This document shows, piece after piece, positions 10,824 through 21,157 of a stretch of DNA of 64,000 bases (position 1 is the stretch's first letter; every line of letters begins with the position of its first letter). The notes beneath the pieces were generated by a model that was not told where the DNA came from, did no database searches, and saw only the letters and a list, made by a program, of their open reading frames with translations. The position numbers and the translations under genes were made by a program. The DNA is from Chenopodium formosanum (taxonomy: Eukaryota; Streptophyta; Magnoliopsida; Caryophyllales; Amaranthaceae), in NCBI GenBank assembly GCA_024500155.1, contig CM044857.1, positions 44,535,001 to 44,599,000 of the forward strand, written 5' to 3'.

Positions 10824-12556
10824 TAAATTATCTAATTTTGGAGACCACATTCTCAGTGATTATCAAAATTATAAACTAAATTTTTTTGACATATCTTTCC
10901 TTAAATGCCCTGCTAAGGCTATTTAGTTCATCTTATTATTTCAAAACAATAACTCTTGCGTAAGGCGGGTTTACATTAATTTTAAAAAAGATACACTTTA
11001 TTAATCTCAACTTTGTCCAATTTACGTTGAATAATCCCAACTATCGATTATATAGAAATAATCTCAACTTTCACATCCGATTTCTTGTAGCAATCCCAAA
11101 TAGGTCAACGAAAGTCGACAACCTTTTATTGTAAGTTGTTGGACACGTGTAGGCATGTAAGTGGTCCAAAAAAATAAAAAATAAAAAACGAAAACTAACT
11201 CATCCAGCCATCCAGCCCCAACCGCCACCTCCTACCTCCGTTGCACAGCTGCACTACCCCAAACCACCCCCTTCCCCAATCACCCAACCGAAAATGAACC
11301 CTCTTTCCATCTCTACCACCAAAACCAGCTAAAACCCCAAACCCTTGCCCTTAAAACCACCCCCACACCCCATGTTTGAGTTTGGGCTTGTTCATGTTCG
11401 TGATCGTCGAGTTTGTAGGGGGAGGCGACACTGCGATAACGTTGTATCTGAGGTTGGGAAATTTGAAAGGAGCGAAATGGTGCGATTTCTATGTGTGATT
11501 TTACAAAATTACCCTTACTTTTTTTTTAAACACCCTAATTAAACTAATGATTTTAACTTATTAACTTAAACCCTAACATTGATTAACTTAATTATTTCCA
11601 TCAAAATCATTCCCTTTCCATCTAAATTCATTCTCATCTTCACTGGCAACCACCAACACCACCAATCTCCATTTTATGTTCATCAACCCAGAAATTTCTC
11701 TCTTTGTTCATCTCCCCTCAATTCAATCGTCGCCGGAAGTCATTGTCGTTGTCCCTTTAGCCGCCTCCATTTTCTCTCTCTTCCTCTTCTTGTTGTTTTG
11801 TCATTGCCGATGAAGCACATATTTGAAGGTTTTATGGTCAAATTTAATCATGAAAACTCTAGATCTAGAGTTTTGATGGTTAATTTGACCAATCAAAGCT
11901 TTAATTGATGATAGAGAAGGCATTAGTTTGTGGTGCTTGGCGGGATTTTTGGGTTCGTCGTTACATAGATTGTGGGTTCGTGAGTTTTGGGTTCTGGGTT
12001 GTGGATTTTGGGGTTCTGGGTTTGGGTTCGAGTTTTGGGTTGTGGATTTTGGGGTTGCGGGTTTCGGGGTTGTGGCTGGTGGTTCTGGGTTCGTGGGTTG
12101 TGGCCTTGTGGGTCTCGGGGTTGTGGGTGATGGGTTTTGGGGTTGTGGGTTTCGAGGTTATGGGTGTTGGCTGTTGGGTGGTTCCGTGGTGCTAGGTGGT
12201 GGTGGTGGTGGTGGTGGGTGGTTTCATGGTGCTAGATGGTGGTGTTAGGTGGTTTCGTGGTGCTAGATGGTGGTGTTGGGTGGTTTCGTGGTGCTAGGTG
12301 ATGGTGGTGGTGGTTCGTGAATTTAAGTTGCTGGATTGTGATTTTTTATTTAATTTGTTTTTTTTTTTGGGGTTGGATTAACACTTAAGTGTATGCCCTT
12401 ATTTTTGCCTAGGAGTCCGCAATTCTCTAGTTTGTTGCGAGTAATTCGTAACAGAAGGAGTATTAGAATAGATTTTTAATGGATACATGATTACATGCTA
12501 TAAAGACTAATATAGGTTTTTTTTCAAAGGGGAAGACTAATATAGTTAATCTAATA
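10824..12556. other. Spacer with degenerate repeats and a G/T-rich low-complexity tract
   Basis: 10980-11100 carries words such as AATAATCCCAACT and AATAATCTCAACTTT that resemble the TIR family at 26840 and 28890, so a decayed Mutator-like TIR may be present. 11930-12320 is a G/T-rich imperfect repeat of GGGTTNTGGG words; the frames there are simple-sequence artefacts. No gene is supported. Confidence 0.45.
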
Positions 12557-12620
12557 CTTCCTCCGATTCATTTTATTTGCAATGATTTGACATTTTTCTC
12601 TCTAAATAAATCGGAGGTAG
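12557..12620. mobile_element. Minimal Stowaway-like MITE remnant (64 bp)
   Basis: Flanked by TA on both sides. The ends CTTCCTCCGATTCATTTTATTT and AAATAAATCGGAGGTAG are inverted partners over about 17 bp. The Stowaway/mariner type is inferred from the CTNCCTCCG terminus and TA target. Confidence 0.55.
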
Positions 12621-13070
12621 TACATAATAAGTGCTTTTTAGGGGTAAAATTATGTTAGGATAATGACAACTTTTGTAGTATACAAGGGTAACTTTAAACA
12701 CTGGGTAACTTTAACCTGTCTTACAATAAGTTAATGAAAGTTCACCTTAATCAATCAAGAATTTGTGATTTCAAAATCATATACAGATATACTTCATACT
12801 TATTTCATATCAGTTTATACAAAATTAATTCTAAACATACTTTAGCATTTTATGCGTGAATTTCATTGGTAAATATCCTCTATGTCGTCATAAAAAATTA
12901 TGCAATGTATATATCCTTATGACCTTATCCTTACCTTATAAAAGGTACAAGATTACTCTTATGAATAGTGTGTTGCCTATTATATTTTTCAAAGTGTGTA
13001 TTTAAATATATATACCGTTGCTCTTATGAATAATGTTACTAATTATACCTTTAAAAATTGTTTATTTAAA

Positions 13071-13618
13071 CTAGTATGTGCCCGTGCTAATGCATAGGGT
13101 AAATCACCAATCAATAACATAATACTAAAACAGACACCGAGAATGACACATGTCACTTCCTGGTCATGTCACCTCCTAGTGTCGTTTTTTCCCTTCAAAA
13201 ACTACTTTTCAAAAATTAAAATATTCTCACCTGATTTTTCTTTTTATATCTTTTTTTATTGACAACTTATTTAAGACAACAAAATTATACGAAATATATA
13301 TTTAATTTATATATTACATTAGGAATAAAAAAAATTCTTATTACTATATTAATATTATTTGCTTACTATGATATTTTTTCTATATATTACAATCTAGGAA
13401 TATTTTATTATTTTATTTTAAACTATGCAATAATATTTTCCTACGTATAACTTTGTGACGTAATCTATAATTATTTTTAGTAGTCATGCATGTAATACTC
13501 CACTATTTCCTTTGGTATAGTTATTACAAAAAAAATTTATCTTAATTTGCAATTACATAATTTTGTATAATTAAATATAGTGTTAAACTAAAATTACCGT
13601 GCATGGCACGAAATCTAA
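13071..13618 (+). mobile_element. Helitron-like element (13111-13618) next to a second Helitron 3' end
   Basis: From 13111 the sequence reads TCAATAACATAATACTAAAAC after a host A. It ends near CCGTGCATGGCACGAAATCTAA before T at 13619, giving about 508 bp. Both ends match the element at 49698-50169 (TCTATAACTTTATACTAAA and CCGTGCATGGCACTGG). The final CTAA instead of CTAG fits the CTRR rule. At 13071-13074, a CTAG with GCACGGGCACATA beside it on minus is the 3' end of another copy in the opposite orientation. Confidence 0.6.
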
Positions 13619-14222
13619 TCTAATTATAATATTGTAAGCCAACCAAATAGTTAAGAAAAGTAAAAATAAGATCTTTCAGTGAATTAAGTGTTGTACATTA
13701 AAGTATTCAGATTTCAGATATACAATTTACGTTCTCGTGCTACATTCTACTCGATAGGAAGTCAATTTCCAATAAAGTTGTTTGTATACCCACTATGAAG
13801 AGCTACAACAAAATGGGGCCTTCATTCAAATTAAAGGATTTGATTTATTTAATAAGCAATATTTGTTGTAATTACATACTTATCTCTGTTTTTTTTTTAG
13901 TTGACACATATTCCTTTTTATGAAATTTATTTTTAGTTGACATATTTCTTTTTTTGGGTAAGTTTTATACCTTATTTTTTATGTATCTCACTTGCTTTAT
14001 TATTCTTTATCTTTCTCTCTCCTTTCCTTAATATGTGTGACTAAATTGAACGCGTCAACTAAATAGAAACATAATAAGTATAATTCTCTAGATTTATGTT
14101 AGTTTGTCTTTCTTTTTTTAGCTTTTGCGGGGTAAAAAATTAAGTTAAGGGAAGGAGAAGAGTTGTTTGTTTGCCTTCAGATCCATTTTTGGTCTTCAGT
14201 TTGGTGGGTCATTAAGTGTTTC
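13619..14222. other. AT-rich spacer left of the copia insertion
   Basis: No gene seen. The last about 110 bp (from about 14110) probably belongs to the poly(A)-tailed retroposon that continues after the copia element at 24500, since the copia target duplication joins the two sides. Confidence 0.4.
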
Positions 14223-15543
14223 TGTTGACCCTTATGAGGTTTTGATGATGATACTAAGAATTGAGCAAACTTCCTTTTAATAAGGATTTTCTAGTGTTGT
14301 GATGTTGGCAGGTTCAGTAAGCGTAGAGGGCTGAAGTAGGAACTGGAACAAAGGAACTTTGGAAGATCCATGAGGACAAGTAAAGAACAGAAGAAGAGTT
14401 CCAGCAATGGAACTTCCCGAAGTTTCTCAACAGGAACTTCAAAACGGGTGTAACGACCTGGTTCTGGTGTAATGCTGGGGCAAGCCTCAATAATCAAGGA
14501 TCAACACAAAGATCAAGATATCAACCGAAGAAGATGGACTTCATAACTTATAGTTGTGTAAAAGATAAGTTTGTTTTCGTAGGATGATGTAAACATATAA
14601 ATGATAGAGATGCCTGGAACTTATTAGAAATCAGATAAAGCTTGGCAAACTAACTAATTCGTAAAAGATAATTATGAATTTTATAAAAAAAGTACTTAAT
14701 GAGTTTTATCTTATAAAATCTGATTTAACTTGGTTTTATCTTTTTTATAAAATCTTATCTTTTAACAAAAACGAATTTGATAAAATTTGGTTTTTATAAA
14801 AACGAATTTAAATCTGTTTGGATTCGGTTTTAAAGAAGATAAGATCAGATTTGTGTTTGATCTATCTTGTTTGCGAAAACCCTAGTTTGAGAAGCTGAGG
14901 AACTCCTATAAATATAGAAGTATTTCAGCTTAGCAAAGTGAGAGTTTTAAGCGTGAAAACCACTTAGTGCTTAAGAGTAAGTTTGCCAAAAGGTTTAAGC
15001 TTTATCATTTTGATTTCGGGTTTCATGTGTAGCTTTCCATTTATGTGTTAGAGTGTGTCTTTGAGTTGTAATTGGTTTTGGGGTGAGATCGTGAATTCTC
15101 TTAAATTCACGCAAGTGTATGAGTTTGAAACCTCGTAAAATTCGAGTAGTAGCTGTGAGTGCACAGTGAGTGAAAGGAACCTGAGAAGTGTCTTGGGTCA
15201 CCTAGGAAGTGTCCTGGGTAAGGGGAGAAAAAGGGTCCTGAGAAGTGTCTTAGGTCTGGTAGGAAGTGTCCTATCATAGAGTCAAGTGTCCGTGGTGGAA
15301 CTTGCAAAGCAAAGGTCTGTGTAATAGGTTGTACTAGGAGAGTTGCCTATTATAGTGGAATTTGTTCATAAGTCCCAATAGGGCCGAGGTTTTACTTCCA
15401 GTTAGGCACTGGATGGTTTCCTCGTAAACTTGCTGTGTGCTTAAGTTTTCTTTATGTTTTTATTGTTTATTTCCGCTTAAGTTCCGCGATTGGAACCTAC
15501 TACTATTCACCCCCCCTCTCGTAGTAGTTCATCTAAACTAACA
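14223..15543 (+). repeat. 5' LTR of the copia element
   Basis: Begins TGTTGACCCTTATGAGG and ends CTAAACTAACA. The TATA box TATAAATATA at 14907-14916 puts the transcript start near 14940. Two 57-bp imperfect direct repeats containing AGAAGTGTC and GGAAGTGTC words occupy about 15181-15295, in the transcribed part. GGAAC/GTTCC words are frequent. Confidence 0.96.
14414..14426 (+). promoter_or_regulatory. Heat-shock-element-like site in the 5' LTR
   Basis: TTCCCGAAGTTTC is a perfect nTTCnnGAAnnTTCn array of three alternating pentamers, the consensus bound by heat-shock factors. It lies in U3 about 480 bp upstream of the TATA box. A further GGAACTTC is 12 bp downstream. Binding is inferred from sequence only. 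Confidence 0.45.
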
Positions 15544-15545
15544 AT

Positions 15546-15557
15546 TGGTATCAGAGC
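15546..15557 (+). promoter_or_regulatory. Primer-binding site, initiator Met-tRNA type
   Basis: TGGTATCAGAGC starts two bases after the 5' LTR. It is the usual plant copia primer site, complementary to the 3' end of initiator methionine tRNA. Confidence 0.95.
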
Positions 15558-15607
15558 AGGTTCTCACGAGATTACAAGCAACCTTGTAGAGTAAAGTTCC
15601 TGAAGAG

Positions 15608-17419
15608 ATGAATGCACACGAGAAACTTGAAGAAGGGTATTCCACCCAGAGACCACCAATGTGCAATGGCAAGTTTTATTCATACTGGAAGAATAGAATG
15701 GAGATATTCATCAAAGCTGAAAATTACCAAGTATGGAGAGTCATTGAAAACGGTGACTTCGAGGTAACAAAAACCAATGCAAACAAAGAGGTAATCCCTA
15801 AACCACTAGCTGAATTTGATAAGGAAGATTATGAAAAATTTGAGTTAAATGCTCAAGCTGTGAAAATCTTGCATTGTGGACTAGGACCTCATGAGCACAA
15901 TAGGATCATGGGTTGTAAGTCTGCAAAGCAGATTTGGGATTTACTACAAGTAACACATGAAGGAACGAATGAAGTTAAACGTTCCAAAATTGATTTACTA
16001 ATGTCTAAATATGAGAGATTTGAAATGCTACACAAAGAATCCATTCAGGATATGTTCACTAGATTTACTAACATTGTCAATGAGTTAGAATCTTTAGGCA
16101 GGTCCATACCCATTGATGAACAGGTAAGGAAAGTCCTTAGAAGCCTTCCTCAAGATGAGAGATGGAGATCCAAGGTCACTGCTTTGCAAGAATCCAAGGA
16201 CTTCACCAAGTTCAACCTTGAACAGCTCAATGGTTCCCTGCTTACTCATGAACTTCATCTTGGAGCTAATACTGAAAGTTCCAAGAACAAAAGCCTTGCT
16301 CTAAAGGCTTATGAATCAAGTGAGTCTGAAGATGATGACATGGAGACAGCCATGCTGGTACGAAGGTTCAGGAGGATGCTGGGAAAGAGAGGAGAGAAGA
16401 ACAGGAGAGGACAGCCAAGTTCCAGGGAGATCAAATGCTTTGGTTGTGGCTCCAAGGACCATCTCATCAGAGATTGTCCTCAACCTAAGGAGGATGAAAA
16501 ATCAAAGTACAAAGGGAAGGAACAAAACAAGTATTACAAACCATCATTCTCCAAGGAAGATGTGAGAAAAGCCATGATGGCTGCATGGGGAAACTCTGAT
16601 TCAGAAGATGAAGGAGAAGGAGAATCCGTAGAGGAAACAGCCAACTTATGTCTAATGGCCAAAGCAGATGGTGAAGCACGTCTGAAGGAACTTGAATCTG
16701 AGGTATGGTATGACTATCGACAACTTAAACATTTAAAAAAGGAAAATCTTATGGACATTATTCTGGAACTTCAAGAAGATTGTAAAGAATTGAATAGGTC
16801 GAAGTTCCAAACTGATAAAGCTTTAAATATTTACAAAGAACATAGTGAATGGGTAGATAATATGAAAACTGACATACAAACTAGATTCTTTGATTTATAT
16901 GATAGAAATGTCCTTCTAAAAGAACAAGTTGAAAAACTGAAACATGATAATATTCTGTTGAATGTAGAGTTAGCTCAACTAAAACTTGGAATTGACACTC
17001 CTGACTCTGAAGTTCCTGTTGCAAGCCAACTTCCAAATTTTGAGAAATTAAAATCTGATTTGGAAGAAGTCAAAATAAAAAATCAAACCTTGGAGGAGGA
17101 ACTTATCAGAGCTAGGAGAGGTAAAGAAGTAATTAATAATGGAATTACATCTTGGATAGCTAACATCCATAACAAGAATAAAGAAGGACTAGGTTATAAG
17201 AAGAAGTCTAGGAGAAACAAGAAGTATGTGGATCTACCCAGTCAAAAACTATGTTACTATTGTGGTAGTACAGGACATCTTAAAGCTGCTTGTCCTAAAA
17301 GAAATAAAGATACTCTTAAGAATACTGAGCATGCTGAACAGGTATGGATGAAGAAAGCTGAATCTTCTTCCAAAACAATGGAACCCAAGGAAACCTGGGT
17401 TCCAGAAATTAACGCTTAG
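15608..17419 (+). CDS. gag: Copia gag polyprotein (603 aa)
   Basis: The first ATG after the primer site opens a 603-codon frame ending TAG. Residues about 10-215 form a UBN2-type copia gag domain (KFYSYWKNRMEIFIKAE, AKQIWDLLQVTHEGT, FTRFTNIVNELESLG). Two CCHC zinc knuckles bind RNA: C277 (CFGCGSKDHLIRDC) and C549 (CYYCGSTGHLKAAC). An acidic Ser/Glu region and a long charged, coiled-coil-prone stretch (about 350-500) lie between. Gag forms the virus-like particle in the cytoplasm. The length exceeds typical copia gag but suits SIRE-type elements. The frame is intact; pol follows in the -1 frame after six bases. Confidence 0.92.
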   Translation: MNAHEKLEEGYSTQRPPMCNGKFYSYWKNRMEIFIKAENYQVWRVIENGDFEVTKTNANKEVIPKPLAEFDKEDYEKFELNAQAVKILHCGLGPHEHNRIMGCKSAKQIWDLLQVTHEGTNEVKRSKIDLLMSKYERFEMLHKESIQDMFTRFTNIVNELESLGRSIPIDEQVRKVLRSLPQDERWRSKVTALQESKDFTKFNLEQLNGSLLTHELHLGANTESSKNKSLALKAYESSESEDDDMETAMLVRRFRRMLGKRGEKNRRGQPSSREIKCFGCGSKDHLIRDCPQPKEDEKSKYKGKEQNKYYKPSFSKEDVRKAMMAAWGNSDSEDEGEGESVEETANLCLMAKADGEARLKELESEVWYDYRQLKHLKKENLMDIILELQEDCKELNRSKFQTDKALNIYKEHSEWVDNMKTDIQTRFFDLYDRNVLLKEQVEKLKHDNILLNVELAQLKLGIDTPDSEVPVASQLPNFEKLKSDLEEVKIKNQTLEEELIRARRGKEVINNGITSWIANIHNKNKEGLGYKKKSRRNKKYVDLPSQKLCYYCGSTGHLKAACPKRNKDTLKNTEHAEQVWMKKAESSSKTMEPKETWVPEINA

Positions 17420-17424
17420 TTTTC

Positions 17425-20400
17425 ATGCAGGTTCCAGTGAGGGGGAACAACACTTGGTACCTCGACAGTGGTTGTTCTAAGCACATGACTGGAGACAAAT
17501 CTAAATTTCTCTCACTGGATGCCTACTACGGTGGAACTGTGACCTTTGGTGATAATAAGAAAGGTGAAATCATTGCTATAGGTAAAGTAGGAAGGTCAAG
17601 TTCCAATGCTATTGAAAATGTCTTTTTAGTCGAGGGTCTTAAACACAACTTGTTAAGTATTTCTCAATTTTGTGATAGAGGTAACTCAGTTAGCTTTACT
17701 TCTAATTTTTGTAGAATCATTAACAATGACACTAACAACATTATCCTTGAAGGAACCAGAAAAGGGAACACATATATTGTGGATCTTAACGAAGTTCCAA
17801 GTAGTAGCTTAACTTGTCTTAGTGTCATTGAGAATGATCCCTTATTATGGCACAAATGATTTGGCCATGCTAGTTTTTCTTTGCTTGATAAACTTAGATC
17901 AAAAGAACTTGTGGAAGGACTTCCAACCATCAAGTTCCTAAAAGATAAAGTCTGCAGTGCATGTGTTAGAGGTAAGCAGACACGAATATCTTTCAAATCT
18001 AAGAATATAGTAAGCACCACAAAACCATTGGAACTTATCCATATGGATTTGTGTGGTCCTATAAGAATACAAAGCAGAAGTGGAAAAAGGTATATGATGG
18101 TTATTGTAGATGATTTTTCCAGATATACCTGGGTTTTCTTTCTTGTAAGCAAGGATGATACGTTTGATCACTTTGTTGCTTTTGTGAAGAAAGAACAGAG
18201 AAGAACAGGTCATCAACTGATCCACCTAAGGTCAGATCATGGAACTGAGTTCAAAAACTCAAAATTTGATGAGTTTTGTGATGAACATGGGATGGACCAC
18301 AACTTCTCTGCTCCCAGGACTCCACAACAAAATGGAGTAGTTGAACGGAAAAACAGAAGCTTGGAAGACATGGCAAGGACTATGCTGATTTCCAGTGGAC
18401 TGCCTAGGAACTTCTGGGCAGAAGCAGTAAACACAGCGTGTTACATATTGAATAGAGTTTCTATTAGAGCAATAACCAACAAAACACCTTATGAACTAAT
18501 TAAAGGAAGAAAACCAAATATTTCTTACTTTAGATCTTTTGGTTGCAGATGTTTTGTACATAATAATGGAAAGAGAAACTTGGGAAAGTTTAATGAAAGA
18601 AGTGATGAGGCTATATTCTTAGGATATGCCTCAAATAGTAAATCTTACAGAGTCTATAATAAAAGAACAATGTGTGTTGAAGAGTCTGTACATATAATTT
18701 TTGATGAAACTGATTTTGTGATTGATGTACAGGATGATGATGATTTCGAGATAGGGTTAGTAAGAAGACATGACCCTGATGAGGAATCAACAATATCCAT
18801 GAAGCAGCAAAACAAGAATCCAGTAGCTGAAAACCAAACTGCAACTGAAACAGAAGTTCCACAAGAGGAACATCCTGAGCCTGAGAACCCAGAACCTGAG
18901 AATCAGGAACCACTGAATCAAGAGACAGGAAACAATGATGCTGAACCTGAAAAGTTGTATCCAATCAAAGACTTTACCCCTAAACGTTGGAAACATCAAA
19001 AGTCTCATCCAGTGGACGTGATTATGAGTGACATAACCAAAGGAACTCAGACCAGGTTACAGCTAAGGAACTTCTGTGCATTTTTCTCGTTCCTATCTAC
19101 GTTGGAACCAAAGAACTATGATGAAGCCTTACAAGATGCTGATTGGATCATAGCCATGCAAGCTGAACTAGGAGAATTCGAGAGAAACAAAGTTTGGCAC
19201 CTAGTTCCTAGACCGGAACACCAGAAAGTCATAGGTCTAAAGTGGGTGTTCAGAAACAAGCTTGATGAACATGGAATCATAGTAAGAAACAAGGCTAGAC
19301 TGGTTGTCAAGGGGTACAATCAACAAGAAGGCATAGACTTTGATGAGACATTTGCTCCAGTTGTCAGGTTAGAAGCTATACGCATTCTTATTGCTTTTGC
19401 AGCTTTTATGGAGATTAAGTTGTTTCAGATGGACGTCAAATGTGCATTTTTAAATGGACTATTAAAAGAGGACGTCTATGTGGAACAACCTCCTGGATTT
19501 GAAGATCCAGATTTCTCAAATCATGTCTATAAACTTGATAAAGCTCTATATGGGCTAAAACAAGCACCAAGGGCATGGTATGAGAGGTTGTCCAAGTTCC
19601 TGTTAGATAATGATTTTAAAAGAGGCAAAATAGACAAAACTTTGTTTTTGAAATCTAAAGGAACTGACATTTTAGTTGTACAAATATATGTAGATGATAT
19701 TATTTTTGGTGCAACTAACGAATCTTTGGTGAAGTATTTTGCTGACCTTATGAGTAGTGAGTTCGAGATGAGCATGATGGGTGAGCTAAACTTCTTTCTT
19801 GGATTGCAAATTAAGCAAACTGAGAAAGGAATAATGATTCACCAACAAAAGTATGTGAAGGAACTCATAAAGAAATATAAGATGGAAAGTTCCAAAACTA
19901 TAAGAACACCTATGGGAACTAATGCCAGACTGGATGAAGACATAGTTGGAACTTGCATAGATCAGAAGATGTATAGAGGTATGATAGGTTCCTTATTATA
20001 TCTAACTGCTAGTAGACCTAATATATCTTTCAGTGTAGGCTTATGTGCGAGGTTCCAAGCAAATCCAAAGGAATCTCATCTTAAGGCAGTTAAGAGGATA
20101 CTTAGGTACCTCAAAGGAACTGATGATTTATGTCTCTACTATCCAAGGAATGAATCAATTGATTTAGTTGGATACACGGATGCTGACTATGCAGGTGATT
20201 TAGTGAATAGAAAGAGCACATCAGGTATGACTCAATTTCTTGGATCATGCTTAGTTTTTTGGGGTTCCAAGAAACATAATACAGTTGCCCTGTCCACAGC
20301 AGAAGCTGAATATGTAGCTGCTGCAGCTTGTTGTTCACAAATGCTGTGGATAAAACAACAAATATGTGATTTTGGTTTAAAATTTGAATGTGTTCCAATT

Positions 20401-20631
20401 TATTGTGATAATACTAGTGCTATCTGTATTTCTAAAGATCCAGTACAACACTCTAAGGTTAAGCACATCCACATTAGACACCACTTCTTAAAAGATAATG
20501 TGGAAAAAGGCTATATTAAGTTGGAATTTTGTCCTACTGATAATCAAATTGCTGATATTCTAACTAAGCCTTTGAGCAGAGAACGCTTTGAGAACATGAG
20601 ACTGGAACTTGGGATGATCAAGCTGAATTGA
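17425..20631 (+). pseudogene. pol: Copia pol: protease, integrase, reverse transcriptase, RNase H; one nonsense codon
   Basis: One frame of 1,069 codons with a single internal TGA at 17857-17859, inside the GAG-pre-integrase HH-CC motif (LLWHK, stop, FGHAS; the usual form has R or L at the stop). The protease triad DSG is at residues 14-16. Integrase has CSACVRGKQ, HMDLCGP, RSDHGTEF and PQQNGVVERKNR. RT has KARLVVKGYNQQEGIDFDETF, FLNGLLKEDVYVEQPPGF and YVDDIIFG (Y755-D758). RNase H has YTDADYAGD, STAEAEY and the C-terminal ADILTKPL. All catalytic residues I looked for are present. It is not in the gag frame, so expression needs a frameshift, splicing or reinitiation. Confidence 0.93.
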
Positions 20632-21028
20632 TTGCAACTGAAGTTCCTAGATATGGCATTGTCAATTAACAAGATCAATTAGAAGAATAAAACATCTACC
20701 ACAAATTTGGTGTGATAAACATAACGGGAATGTCACCGTTGGTAAACTCTTGGAGGTCAGTGCAAGTAACACTTATTTAAAACTGTACATACTATTCAAA
20801 GCAATGTAGGCTTGTATGTGACTTGTTCCATAAATTATATTTTTGAAAAATCAATTTTTCTTTTCGAGAAGATTTATCTTCTGGAATTATCTTTTATTAA
20901 ATTTAGTGTGAAAAGATAAATTCTTGATTTGTAAAAATTCCATCCGGATTAGTTTTTAAAAACAAGATAAAATTCATTGTTCCTAAACTAAACCCTTCCA
21001 CTTCAATACACCGCTTCAAAAATTACTC

Positions 21029-21157
21029 CCTTATAAATACTACCCAACCAACCCCATTAACTTACCATCACATCAATTAAACTCTATAACTACCCTGACC
21101 ATAAAATTTCTACAGCTAAACCACACAAAAATTTCTACAGCTAAACCTCAACCAACC
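21029..21157 (+). promoter_or_regulatory. Putative internal promoter and leader of the copia third ORF
   Basis: TTATAAATAC at 21031-21040 lies about 120 bp before the ATG. A C/A-rich leader follows, with a 20-bp direct repeat (21103-21122 and 21127-21147), ending AACCAACCATGG, a good start context. The layout (TATA box, some 30 bp, leader, ATG) looks like a plant core promoter within the 526-bp gap between pol and this ORF. Inference only. Confidence 0.4.

Noticed and set aside
11905..12248. Two overlapping frames rich in Gly, Val and Trp
   Set aside because: Produced by the GGGTTNTGGG low-complexity tract.
15107..15307. Minus-strand frames inside both copia LTRs (also 23952-24264)
   Set aside because: Identical because the LTRs are identical; they are antisense to the LTR direct repeats and have no domain.
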